Below, one piece after another: positions 34,121 through 44,034 of a DNA stretch of 64,000 bases. The translations under genes and the position numbers were made by a program. Source of the DNA: Rhodospirillales bacterium (GTDB lineage: Bacteria > Pseudomonadota > Alphaproteobacteria > Micavibrionales > Micavibrionaceae); contig CP060239.1 of the NCBI GenBank assembly GCA_023898785.1, positions 558,001-622,000 of the forward strand, given 5' to 3'. Each line of letters opens with the position of its first letter. The stretch's first letter is position 1. The notes beneath the pieces were generated by a model, which was not told the origin of the DNA, did not search any database, and worked only from the letters and a program-made list of their open reading frames with translations.

Positions 34121-34939
34121 ATGACCGCGCGTTCTATGAAATTGGGAATATTCGATTCCGGTTTGGGTGGGGTAATGATTGCACGGGCTATTCGCGAGGC
34201 TTTGCCGGATATAGACCTGATTTATCTGGGCGATACGTTGCATGTTCCTTATGGCAAGCGTTCTGAACAGGCTATTTATACGTACACTAAAGCCTGTATC
34301 GAGTATTTGTTTGCGGAGCAGGATTGTCAGCTGATTATCATGGCGTGTAATACGGCCAGCGCTTCGGCTTTGCGTAAACTTCAACAAATATATTTGCCCC
34401 AGGCGTATCCAGAGCGTCGGATTTTGGGGGTTGTCGTACCGACAATTGAATATGCGATTGAGCGCGGGGTTCAGCGCATTGGGTTGATTGGGACGAATTA
34501 CACGGTGCATTCGAATGTTTATGAGGAGGAATTGCGCAAGATTAATCCGGCTATTGAGATTTTTCAGGTCAATACGCCGCTTTTGGTGCCGTTGATTGAG
34601 CATGACGGGATGGAATGGATGGAGAGCGTGCTTGATCATTATATTTTACCGCTTAAAGAAAAAGGGATTGAGGCACTTATTTTGAGCTGTACGCATTATA
34701 GTTTTCTTAAGGATATAATTCGCGAGCGCTATGGTGTGGATGTGATTGCACAGGATGAAATTGTACCAGCAAAACTGGTTGAATATCTGGAGCGGCATCC
34801 AGAGCTTGACGGGAAAATCGGGCGAGGCAGCAAGGAGGCGTTTTTTATCACAGATTTGACTGAAAATTATGCGGAAAAAGCTTCCGCATTTTACGGGGCG
34901 CCGGTGGATTTAAAGGTGATTGAGGTGAGTTATGGCTGA
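34121..34939 (+). CDS. murI: Glutamate racemase
   Basis: A 272-residue racemase that supplies D-glutamate for peptidoglycan. The two catalytic cysteines are in IIMACNTASASA and LILSCTHYSFL; the opening GIFDSGLGG and LGDTLHVPYG are family motifs. The start could be ATG 34121 or 34136 (MKLGIF); neither has a clear ribosome site, and the gene begins five bases after trkA. It overlaps the next gene by eight bases. Confidence 0.93.
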   Translation: MTARSMKLGIFDSGLGGVMIARAIREALPDIDLIYLGDTLHVPYGKRSEQAIYTYTKACIEYLFAEQDCQLIIMACNTASASALRKLQQIYLPQAYPERRILGVVVPTIEYAIERGVQRIGLIGTNYTVHSNVYEEELRKINPAIEIFQVNTPLLVPLIEHDGMEWMESVLDHYILPLKEKGIEALILSCTHYSFLKDIIRERYGVDVIAQDEIVPAKLVEYLERHPELDGKIGRGSKEAFFITDLTENYAEKASAFYGAPVDLKVIEVSYG

Positions 34940-35618
34940 GTGTTTAGAACGGCCGGAAGCAGTGTTTTTTGACTGGGACGGGACGCTGGTTGATAGTTTT
35001 GCGTTTTTGCATCGCGCGCATAATTATACGCGGGAGCAACTTGGAATTGCGCCTTTTAGTTTGGAGGATTTTGGCAGATATTTTGGTCAGCCGCGCGAAA
35101 AACTTTATGTCCAGCTTTATGGAGCAGGGAATGTTGAGGCGGCGAAGGGGCATTTTGAAACTTATGTGATGAAACATCATAAGGAAGGTTTGAAGCCAAT
35201 TTCCGGTGCTCAGGAGGTTCTGGAGGTGTTGCATCGCCTGGGGGTACCTTGCGGTGTTGTAACGAACAAGAAAAAAGATCTGGTTGTACGCGAGATTGAG
35301 AATTATGGCTGGGGTGCTTTTTTTACAAGTGTTGTCGGGGCAGGGGAGGCGGAAAGCGACAAGCCCTCGTCTGCGCCGTTGCAATTGGCGATTGAGCGTA
35401 TGGGGCTACCTTTAAATCTAGATAAAACGTGGCTGGTTGGTGATACAGATAATGATTTGGCGTGTGCAAATGCGCTTGGGTGTAAGACTATTCTGATCCT
35501 TGATTGTGGAGAAGTTGCAGGTTTATTAGAGGATTATGAAGTACATATGCATAAAAAGAATTGTCAGGAATTGCGTGAATTTTTGTTGCAATATGATTTG
35601 GAAACACTAAAAAAGTAG
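34932..35618 (+). CDS. HAD-family hydrolase (phosphoglycolate-phosphatase-like)
   Basis: A 228-residue haloacid dehalogenase-fold phosphatase. Motif I is FFDWDGTLVDSF, motif II appears in VVTNKKKDLV, and the acidic motif IV is VGDTDNDLACANALGC. The alpha-helical cap between residues 25 and 85 is of the Gph/beta-phosphoglucomutase type. The real substrate cannot be read from sequence. It overlaps murI by eight bases and precedes hfq. Confidence 0.85.
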   Translation: MAECLERPEAVFFDWDGTLVDSFAFLHRAHNYTREQLGIAPFSLEDFGRYFGQPREKLYVQLYGAGNVEAAKGHFETYVMKHHKEGLKPISGAQEVLEVLHRLGVPCGVVTNKKKDLVVREIENYGWGAFFTSVVGAGEAESDKPSSAPLQLAIERMGLPLNLDKTWLVGDTDNDLACANALGCKTILILDCGEVAGLLEDYEVHMHKKNCQELREFLLQYDLETLKK

Positions 35619-35669
35619 GGATGATAATTGATCTCATACGATAATAATAAAGAAAGAAACGGCAATACA

Positions 35670-35936
35670 ATGGGCGAAAAATTTCAACAAGTACAAGATG
35701 TTTTCCTGAATAAAATCCGCAAAGAAAAGATGGCAGTGACGGTGTTTTTGGTTAACGGGGTGAAGTTGCAGGGCGTTGTGACATGGTTTGATAATTTTAG
35801 TTTGTTGCTGCGTCGAGAGACGCATATTCAGCTTGTTTATAAGCATGCGATTTCCACAATTATGCCGAGCGGGCCTTTAAGCCTTCACGATGATGAAGGC
35901 GGCGATGTGGCTAACGAAGAGACGGCAGACGAATAA
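35670..35936 (+). CDS. hfq: RNA chaperone Hfq
   Basis: An 88-residue Sm-like protein that pairs small RNAs with messengers. Sm1 covers QDVFLNKIRKEKMAVTVFL and VNGVKLQGVVTWFD; Sm2 is YKHAISTIMP, with the conserved KHA. The tail is short and acidic. Start at ATG 35670 gives the family N-terminus; the frame is open 14 codons upstream. hflX follows by nine bases, the classical hfq-hflX pair. Confidence 0.95.
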   Translation: MGEKFQQVQDVFLNKIRKEKMAVTVFLVNGVKLQGVVTWFDNFSLLLRRETHIQLVYKHAISTIMPSGPLSLHDDEGGDVANEETADE

Positions 35937-35945
35937 GCCTTTTCT

Positions 35946-36692
35946 ATGGCTTCACGGACATCTTCAAAACAGTTTTATTCTCAAGGTCATGAAGTGATCG
36001 TGGGGCAGGGCCGGTGCATTATCGTACGCCCTATTGTCGCGGGCGATACGCATAGGCGCTCTGTGGAGGAGCAATGCGATGAAATTGCGGGGTTGGCGCT
36101 GGCCATTCATCTGGATGTTGTTGATCTTCAGGCCTTAAAAGTTTCTCGCATTCATGCCGGGCATTTTCTGGGCAAGGGACAGCGGGAGCGTGTCAAAACG
36201 CTGGTTGAGAATTTGGAGCCGGATGTGCTGATTTTTAACCATACACTTTCACCGGTGCAACAGCGTAACCTTGAGCGGGCATGGGATGTTAAGGTGATTG
36301 ATCGGACGGGTTTGATCCTTGAGATTTTTGGGGAGCGGGCGCAAACGCGAGAAGGGCGCTTGCAAGTTGAGTTAGCCGCTTTGGAGTACCAGCGTTCGCG
36401 CCTGGTGCGTTCATGGACACACCTGGAGCGGCAACGTGGCGGGGCCGGGTTTATGGGCGGGCCAGGTGAAACACAGATTGAGATTGACCGGCGATTGATT
36501 AGCGAGAGGATTGTGAAGCTTAAGAAAGAGCTGGAAGATGTGAAACGTACACGAGAATTGGGGCGGCATGCGCGTGAACGGGTGCCGTTTCCTGTGGTGG
36601 CGCTGGTGGGTTATACCAATGCAGGGAAATCGACGCTGTTTAATACGCTTACGGGAGAGGTGGTCTCGGTTCTTCGGCCAGCTTTGCGGCGA
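35946..36692 (+). pseudogene. hflX: GTPase HflX, N-terminal fragment (gene split by IS3-family remnant)
   Basis: The first 249 residues of HflX, a ribosome-associated GTPase that rescues stalled ribosomes. The HflX N-terminal domain (IHAGHFLGKGQRERV, QTREGRLQVELAALEYQ, RGGAGFMGGPGETQIE) and P-loop (ALVGYTNAGKSTLFNTLTG) are present. After NTLTG the sequence departs from the family: about ten residues including switch I seem lost before LRPALRR, and the frame then runs into the IS terminal repeat and stops at 36698. G3 and G4 motifs are on the far side of the element. Confidence 0.88.
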
Positions 36693-37477
36693 AGTTAAGC
36701 TACGATCGGTTGGTTATTGTCATGCCGCCTGCCTGTGGTTTTGTTTCTCCGGGTGAAGGGCGCGGCCGCCGGAGCCGTTAGGCGGAGGCGGCAAGCCCGA
36801 GGCCGGAGAAACAAAATTTCGTTCATCATAAACGTCGTCCGGGGGTTGTCCATCAAATACCGAATGCGGCCTCTGCGCGTTGTAAAACGCCAGCCAGCGC
36901 CCGATATCCCGCCTGGCTTGCAGGCCGCTCTCGAACGCGTTCAGATACACGCATTCATATTTCAGACTCCGCCACAGCCGCTCGATGAACACATTGTCCA
37001 TCCAGCGGCCCTTGCCGTCCATCGAGATCGCGATCCCGTTTTCTTTCAGGACGCCCGTCCACGCGTCCGCCGTGAACTGGCTGCCCTGATCGGTATTGAA
37101 GATCTCCGGCGGCCCGTAGCGGGCGATGGCTTCCTCCAGCGCCTCCACGCAAAAGCGCGTTTCCATCGTGTTCGACAGCCGCCAGGCCAGCACCTTCCGG
37201 CTGGCCCAGTCCATGATCGCTACCAGATACAAAAACCCGCGTTTGACAGGGATGTACGTGATATCCGCGCACCATACATGGTTCGGGCGGGTGATCGTGA
37301 GCCCCTTGAGCCGGTAGGGATAAATCCGGTGGCCGGGATGCGGCATCGAAGTGCGCGGCCTTTGATAGACCGCCTCGATTCCCATCAGGCGCATCAGACG
37401 CCGCACGCGGGTGCGGCCTACCTCGTACCCCTGACGGCGCAGATGACCCTCCTTCGGTCATAGATCGTAGCTTAACT
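36693..37477. mobile_element. IS3-family remnant inserted in hflX
   Basis: A 785-bp element bounded by perfect 15-bp inverted repeats, AGTTAAGCTACGATC (36693-36707) and GATCGTAGCTTAACT (37463-37477). It carries an orfB-type transposase on the minus strand but no orfA, and is shorter than a normal IS3 element of about 1.2-1.5 kb. It is markedly GC-rich compared with hflX and mazG. No target duplication is seen at the edges. Confidence 0.8.
36720..37430 (-). pseudogene. IS3-family OrfB transposase, N-terminally truncated
   Basis: The frame shows HLRRQGYEVGRTRVRRLMRLMG upstream of the first usable start (GTG 37406) and then the integrase core. The catalytic triad is complete: Asp in NHVWCADITYIP, Asp in IFNTDQGSQF, Glu in DNVFIERLWRSLKYE. 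The N-terminal half of OrfB and all of OrfA are missing, and the C-terminal tail after GQPPDDVYDE is an unusual proline/glycine-rich run-out. Unlikely to be active by itself. Confidence 0.8.
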
Positions 37478-38091
37478 CACTGTCCGAATTCTTGGGGCCA
37501 CCTCTACCTAACGGGCAAACAGTTATTTTGTCCGATACGGTGGGATTTATTGCTGATTTGCCGACGCACTTGATTGCGGCGTTTCGCGCGACTTTGGAAC
37601 AAACGCTGCATGCGGATGTTATTTTGCATGTGATTGATGCAGCGCGACCGGATTATCAAGCGCAGCGTCGGGACGTTATTGAGATTTTAGGGGATCTGGG
37701 AATAGAATATGAAAATGATTCTCGGATCATTGAGGTTTATAACAAGGTTGATCAGCTTTCAGATGAGGATCGGAAGGATTTTGGGCGCGATGTGCTGCGT
37801 TTTGAACTGCATCGGGTTTTAATTTCAGCTGTCTTCGGGCAAGGGATTGATAATTTGCTCAATAAGGTTGCCGAGGTTACGGCCAGGCAGCATATTGAAG
37901 TGAGTTACCATATTCCTCATGCGGATGGGAAGGCGCTGTCATGGCTGTATGAGCATGCGGAAATGTTGGGCCGCAACGATGGCGCCGAGTCGGCGCGGTG
38001 TCGGGTGCGCATTTGTGATGCAGATCATAAAAAATTCAAGATACGGTTTGGGTATGAGGAAGTAGAGAGTAGCCTTGAGGATCAGATATAG
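37478..38091 (+). pseudogene. hflX: GTPase HflX, C-terminal fragment
   Basis: The remainder of HflX after the IS remnant. Family sequence resumes at LPNGQTVILSDTVGFIADLPTHL (G3 motif DTVGF), with VYNKVDQLSDEDR (G4) and the C-terminal domain with the usual GRNDGAESARCRVRICDADH. The 27 or so bases between the repeat and LPNGQ do not match the family. A TTG at 37492 could start a fragment of 199 residues, but it would lack the P-loop. Convergent with mazG, two bases apart. Confidence 0.85.
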
Positions 38092-38092
38092 G

Positions 38093-38899
38093 TCATTTGT
38101 GCTCTTTTTGCTTTTGATTGACCCAGGCTTGCTCCATTTGCTCCAAAGATGCATCCTTCAAATCTATAGATTTTTGTTTAAGTTCTTTTTCTAATCCCCT
38201 GAAACGCCTTTCAAATTTATCATTACACTCTCTAAGGGCCGTTTCGGGGTTGATGTTCAGCATGCGCGCGAGATTGGCTAAAACGAAAAGCAGGTCACCA
38301 AGCTCATCGGTTTTTTGTTCTAATGTGCCTGAGGCAAGCGCTTCACGCATTTCGACGAGTTCTTCTTCGAGTTTGTCCAAAACTTGCTCAGGCCCAGGCC
38401 ATTCAAAGCCAACTTTAGCGGCTTTTTTCTGGAGTTTTTCGGCGCGCAGCAATGCCGGCAGGGCTTTGGTGACGCCGTCCAAGGCGCTATCGTTGTGCTT
38501 TGACTTTTTAGCTTTTTCTTCATTTTTTTTGGCGTCCCAGATTTTATTGACGTCTTCGGGGCTACTGGCATTCTGATCGCCAAAGACATGTGGATGCCGG
38601 GAAATCATCTTTTCAGTGATGTCGCGGATGACGTCCTCAATCGTAAAAATATTGTCTTCGGCAGCCATCTGGGCGTGATAAATTGGCTGAAGCAGTAAAT
38701 CGCCCAATTCTTCACGTAGATCGCTCATATCATTGCGCTCAATCGCATCGGCGACTTCGTAGGCTTCTTCGATTGTGTATGGGGCGATGGTTTTAAAATT
38801 TTGCTGTAAATCCCACGGACAGCCGCCATCAGGATTGCGTAGCGCGGCCATCACAGCGATTAAATCTTCGATAGGGTGTTTGTTTGGGACTTTGGTCAC
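38093..38899 (-). CDS. mazG: Nucleoside triphosphate pyrophosphohydrolase MazG
   Basis: A 268-residue two-domain MazG that hydrolyses nucleoside triphosphates to monophosphates, thought to clear damaged nucleotides or lower alarmone levels. Domain 1 has the metal motif EEAYEVADAIE and LREELGDLLLQPIYHAQMA; the second has LEEELVEMREALA and ELGDLLFVLANLARML. The two EExxE/ExxD sets are both intact. It is convergent with the broken hflX. Confidence 0.93.
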   Translation of the reverse strand: MTKVPNKHPIEDLIAVMAALRNPDGGCPWDLQQNFKTIAPYTIEEAYEVADAIERNDMSDLREELGDLLLQPIYHAQMAAEDNIFTIEDVIRDITEKMISRHPHVFGDQNASSPEDVNKIWDAKKNEEKAKKSKHNDSALDGVTKALPALLRAEKLQKKAAKVGFEWPGPEQVLDKLEEELVEMREALASGTLEQKTDELGDLLFVLANLARMLNINPETALRECNDKFERRFRGLEKELKQKSIDLKDASLEQMEQAWVNQKQKEHK

Positions 38900-39077
38900 T
38901 TAAAGCGTATTCCTGATAACAAAAGAGTGATAATATATATTATGGAAATTAATGGGTGTTGTTTTTTATTGCCATTTTGTTGATAACACAGATTGGTTCT
39001 GCGCTGAAATACTGACATGTTACGTATGATTATTACGAGTATTGTTTTTTTCAAAGAACCATGTATCTATTGTGTCC

Positions 39078-39902
39078 ATGAATATGGCGGCTCCACATAG
39101 ATTTGCATTTGGCGATAACTGGGAAAAATTTTCAACACTTGTCACTAATTCGGAGATTGATGAAGCTGTTGTGAAGCTGAAACAGATGTTGCTGAAAAAC
39201 TCTTTGGATAACAAAAGTTTTTTGGATGTGGGCTGCGGATCGGGTTTGCATTCTTTGGCAGCCGTACGTCTGGGTGCACGAACTGTGCATGCTTTTGATA
39301 TTGATCCGCAAAGTGTTTCCACGACGAAGAAGCTTCTTTCTACCTACGCTCCTGATTATCCTGCGCATGTTGAGCTTAAAAATGTGCATGAAGCGGCGCC
39401 GGTCAATGATCACGACCGTTACGATATTGTTTATAGCTGGGGGGTTTTGCATCATACAGGCGATATGCGGGATGCAATCAGGAAAGCATCCGCTTTTGTC
39501 GCTCCTGACGGCAAGTTTATTATTGCCATTTACAAAAAATCTCCTTTGTGTGCCTTCTGGCGCGTTGAAAAATCATTTTATTCTCGGATGCCGCCCTTTT
39601 TGCAATTTCCAATTACAGCGGTCTTTTCAGGAATATATCTTTTGGGAGTACTTATAAACGGTAAAAATCCCGTAGAATATGTTAAGTCGTACAAAGGGTT
39701 TCGCGGTATGAATTTTTGGCATGACATGATTGATTGGCTTGGCGGTTATCCGTATGAATCGGCAAGCCCGGCGGAAATGAAGGCATTTTTCTCTGATCTT
39801 GGTTTTGATTTGGACGCTGAATATAATACCGATCCTGTTAAGGCTATGGGTGTGTTTGGGTGTGGTTGCGCCGAATATGTGTTTTCACGCGCTCCTACAT
39901 AA
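39078..39902 (+). CDS. Class I SAM-dependent methyltransferase
   Basis: A 274-residue methyltransferase. The SAM loop is FLDVGCGSGLHSLAAVRLGA and the post-motif is YDIVYSWGVLHHTGDM. The opening RFAFGDNWEKF is a form often seen in methyltransferases of polysaccharide or lipid loci. I chose ATG 39078, because the longer TTG start at 39042 gives an unusual N-terminus. The target is unknown. It leads a three-gene set with the two-P-loop protein and the ABC exporter. The 140 bases between mazG and the methyltransferase hold no gene. Confidence 0.78.
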   Translation: MNMAAPHRFAFGDNWEKFSTLVTNSEIDEAVVKLKQMLLKNSLDNKSFLDVGCGSGLHSLAAVRLGARTVHAFDIDPQSVSTTKKLLSTYAPDYPAHVELKNVHEAAPVNDHDRYDIVYSWGVLHHTGDMRDAIRKASAFVAPDGKFIIAIYKKSPLCAFWRVEKSFYSRMPPFLQFPITAVFSGIYLLGVLINGKNPVEYVKSYKGFRGMNFWHDMIDWLGGYPYESASPAEMKAFFSDLGFDLDAEYNTDPVKAMGVFGCGCAEYVFSRAPT

Positions 39903-39930
39903 ACAAAGAGCGAGTCAAGCATAAGAAATC

Positions 39931-42234
39931 ATGATGACTATCCAACGTAAAGCGCCTTCTTTTCCTCAAGATAATAGTATCCCTGCTCCGTATGCGCAGC
40001 TTTTTAAAGCATTCCAAACGCACAAGATTTTATGGTGCAGTTGGAAGAGTAATGAGCACCTGATTGAGGGGCTGCTAGGGAAAACGGATATTGATATAAT
40101 TTTTGAAGAGCATGAGCGCAGGCGTGTCATCGAAATTATGCGACTTTGTGGTTTTGTGATTTTTCAAGCACCCGATCATAGATGTTATCCCGGAATTATT
40201 GACGCCATATGTGCTGATTGTGAAAGCGGGCGTATCTTGCATGCGCATTCGCATTTCCTTTTGGCAGGTGGTGAAAAGTATCTGAAAAATCAAATGCTTC
40301 CCTGGAATGCGTTTATCCTTGAAGGTCGGGCCGTATCGGAATTGGCACCTGACATTTATACGTCCAGCCCTGATGTTGAGGCGGTTTTGTTGCTTGTTCG
40401 GGAATCCTTGAAAATACGCTGGCGTGACTGGCGGCGCTTAAGGGATGATGAAATGTGGGGTAGCAAGGGATTTAAGGCTGAGCTTGCGTGGCTCCGGGAA
40501 AGAGCTGCTGTGGATGATGTTCGTAAGTCTGCAGAGAAATTATTAAATGCGGAGATTGCTGAATTTGTTTGTGAGTTGTTCACGCAAAAACCGACTTTGG
40601 AACGGTTTTTACGATTAAAGCAATGTGTCAGAGCATTTTCTTCAGAGCATGGCTGGAACAGAATGAGCCCGGTTATGGCCCTATTTACGGTATGGTTCCG
40701 TGAAGTGATGTATATAATTATTCGCATTACTGAAAAGATGCGGCTTCCCTCCCCTTTTATACGCAGGCGTGTACTTCCGGGCTGCGGGATGATTGTTGCC
40801 TGTATTGGCCCAGACGGATCCGGCAAATCAACTGTTACGAAAACACTTCAGGCACAATGGCAGGATAAAATCGATGTGGTTCGCGTTTATTTTGGCACGG
40901 GAGACGGTGCGACCTTTTTTTTACAGCGGTTACTTAAGCTTTTTATTCGTGCTGGGCTTAAGACTAAGGAGCTTTTAAAGCCTCAGCACAAAAACTTTGC
41001 TACTGAAGTCAAAACTGTTGATGCTTCTTCAACTCGACCCTCGTATACAGCCTCGCCTGTTAAGCTTGCGGAGGCTGTTGTTGGTGTGCTGGCGAAAAAA
41101 CAACTTATGCGGCGTATTTGCAGGTTAAGGCATAAGGGGATTTTGGTCATTTGTGATCGTTGGCCACAAAACCAAATTCCTGAGATAAATGACGGGCCGT
41201 TACTTGCGCGTTTTAAAGACAGTAATCGCTGGCTTTATCGCCACCTTGCGCATTGGGAGGAGAAACAATTTTTTCAAATATGCAGTATGCAGGCGCCTGA
41301 TATTCTTGTGCGTCTTAATCCTTCTGTTGATATTGCGGTTGGAAGGAAAGAAGAAAATAAAAAGATTGTGGCGTTGATTGCTCAAAAGATAGATGCGTTC
41401 AAGAAACTTGATTTTTGGGATGCAGGAGAGGTTCATGATATTGATGCGGATGATCAGCTTAATGAAGTTTTATACCAGACACGTGAGATTATCTGGGGGC
41501 ATTTGCAAAAGCGTCCGATTTCCAGGCCCGACTTTTATGAATGTTTTGGTTTGCCGGGGAGTGGAAAGACTACAGTTTGCAAAGATATTTACACCAGAGC
41601 AGTGTTGGGCGGCGTTACCGATATTTTTGAAGCTCGCCCTTTTACATTCTTTCAGAAAGCGCAGTTAACCGTATATTCCTTGTTTTCCGATTTTGTTGTT
41701 TATTTTCTTTTAGCAAAGCTTTGTTTTGACATGAATATTCGTGATAGGGAGGCGCTTAATTATCTGTTTCGCCTACCTGTACAAAAGCTAAGACTTAAAA
41801 ATGCTGTAAATGAAAAACGCTATCTTATAGAGCAACTTTTTTTACAAAACATTTGGTCGGCCTTTATCTGTGCGAAAATTACGGAAGTTAAGCCTGCTAC
41901 TCTCAGCCCGCTTATTCAATATTTTTACCGAGATTTAGATGGTGCTTTTTTGTATTTTGACACTACGCCTGAGATAGTGAGTGCGCGCATTGCCAAAAGG
42001 ATAGATGGCACAAGCCGTTTTGATGGTATGGATGCGCGCGATATTGAGGAACGTTTCCGAGGTTGTGGCGCTGGATCTCTTATGGATGATATTGCGACGG
42101 CGGCATTGTTTGCCGGGCTTGATGTATATGTTGTTGATGCCAGCGGATCCGTTCATCTTATTTTGGAAAAAGTACTGGATTTGATTGTGCCAATCTCTGC
42201 TATCGAGGTTGCAGATACCGGACAAAGCGCTTGA
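39931..42234 (+). CDS. Large protein with nucleotidyltransferase-like region and two P-loop kinase domains
   Basis: A 767-residue protein in three parts. Residues about 20-165 look like a nucleotidyltransferase-type fold (GKTDIDIIFEEHERRRV, with Asp-x-Asp). The middle is a thymidylate-kinase-like P-loop domain (ACIGPDGSGKSTVTK, residue 291) with VICDRWPQNQIPE. A second P-loop (CFGLPGSGKTTVCKD, residue 538) starts the last third, with RIAKRIDGTSRFDG near the end. I know no characterised protein with this exact order. It is 28 bases downstream of the methyltransferase and upstream of an ABC exporter, so a role in modifying an exported glycan or lipid is possible but not shown. Confidence 0.65.
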   Translation: MMTIQRKAPSFPQDNSIPAPYAQLFKAFQTHKILWCSWKSNEHLIEGLLGKTDIDIIFEEHERRRVIEIMRLCGFVIFQAPDHRCYPGIIDAICADCESGRILHAHSHFLLAGGEKYLKNQMLPWNAFILEGRAVSELAPDIYTSSPDVEAVLLLVRESLKIRWRDWRRLRDDEMWGSKGFKAELAWLRERAAVDDVRKSAEKLLNAEIAEFVCELFTQKPTLERFLRLKQCVRAFSSEHGWNRMSPVMALFTVWFREVMYIIIRITEKMRLPSPFIRRRVLPGCGMIVACIGPDGSGKSTVTKTLQAQWQDKIDVVRVYFGTGDGATFFLQRLLKLFIRAGLKTKELLKPQHKNFATEVKTVDASSTRPSYTASPVKLAEAVVGVLAKKQLMRRICRLRHKGILVICDRWPQNQIPEINDGPLLARFKDSNRWLYRHLAHWEEKQFFQICSMQAPDILVRLNPSVDIAVGRKEENKKIVALIAQKIDAFKKLDFWDAGEVHDIDADDQLNEVLYQTREIIWGHLQKRPISRPDFYECFGLPGSGKTTVCKDIYTRAVLGGVTDIFEARPFTFFQKAQLTVYSLFSDFVVYFLLAKLCFDMNIRDREALNYLFRLPVQKLRLKNAVNEKRYLIEQLFLQNIWSAFICAKITEVKPATLSPLIQYFYRDLDGAFLYFDTTPEIVSARIAKRIDGTSRFDGMDARDIEERFRGCGAGSLMDDIATAALFAGLDVYVVDASGSVHLILEKVLDLIVPISAIEVADTGQSA

Positions 42235-42321
42235 CTTTTTTATGGTGTTATTTGTAGATGATCACACCTTTTTATGCGTTTCATAAAAACAGCTTAAGCA
42301 ACTCAGAATTATTCAGCTATC

Positions 42322-44034
42322 ATGATTTTAAACACCTTTAGGCCATTAATAAATCTTTTTGCTTTGCTTTCGGCAGAGCAAAAAACGGGAGCGTTTAAAT
42401 GCCTGGGAGTTATGATGGTTCTTGCCCTTATGGAGATTTTAGCGGCGAGTCTTATTGTTGCCATGGCGACGCAGATCACAGCGTTTGATAAGGAAACGAA
42501 TACCCTGCCCTTTTTGGCTGTTGCATGCCTTATTGTGTTTGTCGTGAAAGGCGGTGTAACGCTTCTTGACAGCTATGTGCAAAATAGTTGGATACAATCT
42601 CTTATTCTTAATTTTAAAAAGAGGCTTGTTACTCGATATACTGAGATGGATTATGCCTATCAAATTACCTTGAATTCGGGCAGATCTTTGTCTGTTTTAT
42701 ACAATGATGCCGATATTTATATGCGTATCGGGCTTACATCCGCCGGGATTATGCTGTCCGAAATATCAGTATTCCTTATCCTTATCGCTTATCTGCTTTA
42801 TTTACAGCCGGCTATAACGGCGGTTTTACTGATTATGTTCCTGATTATGGGGGGGCTTTTTATTTTATATCTTGTTCCCACTTTTAGAAAGTGGGGTAAG
42901 ACAGTTCAGGAAACTGCGCAGGCTGGCTACCAAAAAGCGTTACAAATTTTACAGTCTTATAAGGATATTCTGATTTTTGGTAAAACGAATTATTTTATTT
43001 CCCTTTATATGGAGCAATCCATTTTACGTGCTCAGGTCACTGTAAAATCTGCCGTCGCACAAGTTTTGCCGCGTGCGTGCATTGAAGTTATTTTTGTTAC
43101 GTTTTTTGCCGGCCTCGTCATGGTTTTTTTATGGCTGGACTATGATGTTACAGCACTGACAACTGTTTTGAGCGCGTATTTGTATGCAGGGTTCCGCTTG
43201 TTGCCGGGGCTTAATCGCATGATTATACAACTCAACAACGTTAAAATGTCTGAGGCTAGTATTGAACGAATAGTGTTAGAACTGAACAGTCCTTATCACA
43301 AAAGTGTATACCTCCCTGCTCCAAAGCTCACTTTTAAGCAAGCCATTAATGTTACCGACGTGTCTTTTAGTTATCCCAAAAAAGATGTTCATGTTTTGCA
43401 TCATATAGATCTTGAAATTAAAAAAGGTGAGTTCATTGGCATTGTCGGGGAGACCGGATCAGGAAAATCTACGTTGCTCCATCTCTTGCTTGGTTTGCTT
43501 CTTCCTAATGAAGGGACGGTTCTTATTGATGGAAAATATCCGGCTAATTCTCCAGAGTGGCACAGCAAGATTGGGTATGCCGCGCAGAATTTTCATCTGA
43601 TCGAAGGGTCTGTGGTCGATAATGTAGCCTTTGGTGTGCCGATTGATGAACGCGATATGGAGTTGGTTTACAAGGTTATCAAAAATGCAGAGCTTGGCCG
43701 GTTTATAGAAAAATTGCCAGATGGCCTTGATACGCAAATCGGTGAAAAAGGTGCGATGGTATCTGGTGGCGAGCGACAGCGCATTGCGCTTGCTCGTGCC
43801 TTATATCAACAGCCGGAAATATTGATGCTGGATGAGGCGACGTCTGCTCTTGATCTGGAAACGGAAAAATCGATCATGAATACGATTGAACATCTTAGAA
43901 AAGAAGATCTTACAATTATTGCTGTAACGCATCGTTTGGATACATTGAAGGCCGCTGACCGTGTTATTGTTGTGGAAAATGGTTCCATAGCGAAAGAAAT
44001 TCATGAGAAGAAACGTGTTGTTGTTACACGCTAA
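42322..44034 (+). CDS. ABC transporter, fused membrane and ATP-binding domains
   Basis: A 570-residue half-transporter of the flippase/exporter type. Five or six membrane helices lie in residues 20-290, then an ATPase with Walker A GETGSGKST, signature VSGGERQRIALARALY and Walker B EILMLDEATSALD, and AVTHRLDTL. Layout resembles lipid-linked oligosaccharide flippases such as PglK, but the substrate is not indicated. Its 3' end overlaps by 11 bases the convergent MBL gene. Confidence 0.88.
   Translation: MILNTFRPLINLFALLSAEQKTGAFKCLGVMMVLALMEILAASLIVAMATQITAFDKETNTLPFLAVACLIVFVVKGGVTLLDSYVQNSWIQSLILNFKKRLVTRYTEMDYAYQITLNSGRSLSVLYNDADIYMRIGLTSAGIMLSEISVFLILIAYLLYLQPAITAVLLIMFLIMGGLFILYLVPTFRKWGKTVQETAQAGYQKALQILQSYKDILIFGKTNYFISLYMEQSILRAQVTVKSAVAQVLPRACIEVIFVTFFAGLVMVFLWLDYDVTALTTVLSAYLYAGFRLLPGLNRMIIQLNNVKMSEASIERIVLELNSPYHKSVYLPAPKLTFKQAINVTDVSFSYPKKDVHVLHHIDLEIKKGEFIGIVGETGSGKSTLLHLLLGLLLPNEGTVLIDGKYPANSPEWHSKIGYAAQNFHLIEGSVVDNVAFGVPIDERDMELVYKVIKNAELGRFIEKLPDGLDTQIGEKGAMVSGGERQRIALARALYQQPEILMLDEATSALDLETEKSIMNTIEHLRKEDLTIIAVTHRLDTLKAADRVIVVENGSIAKEIHEKKRVVVTR

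Noticed and set aside
36717..37463. A 248-residue plus-strand frame within the IS3 remnant
   Set aside because: It is antisense to the OrfB transposase, whose motifs are intact on the other strand.
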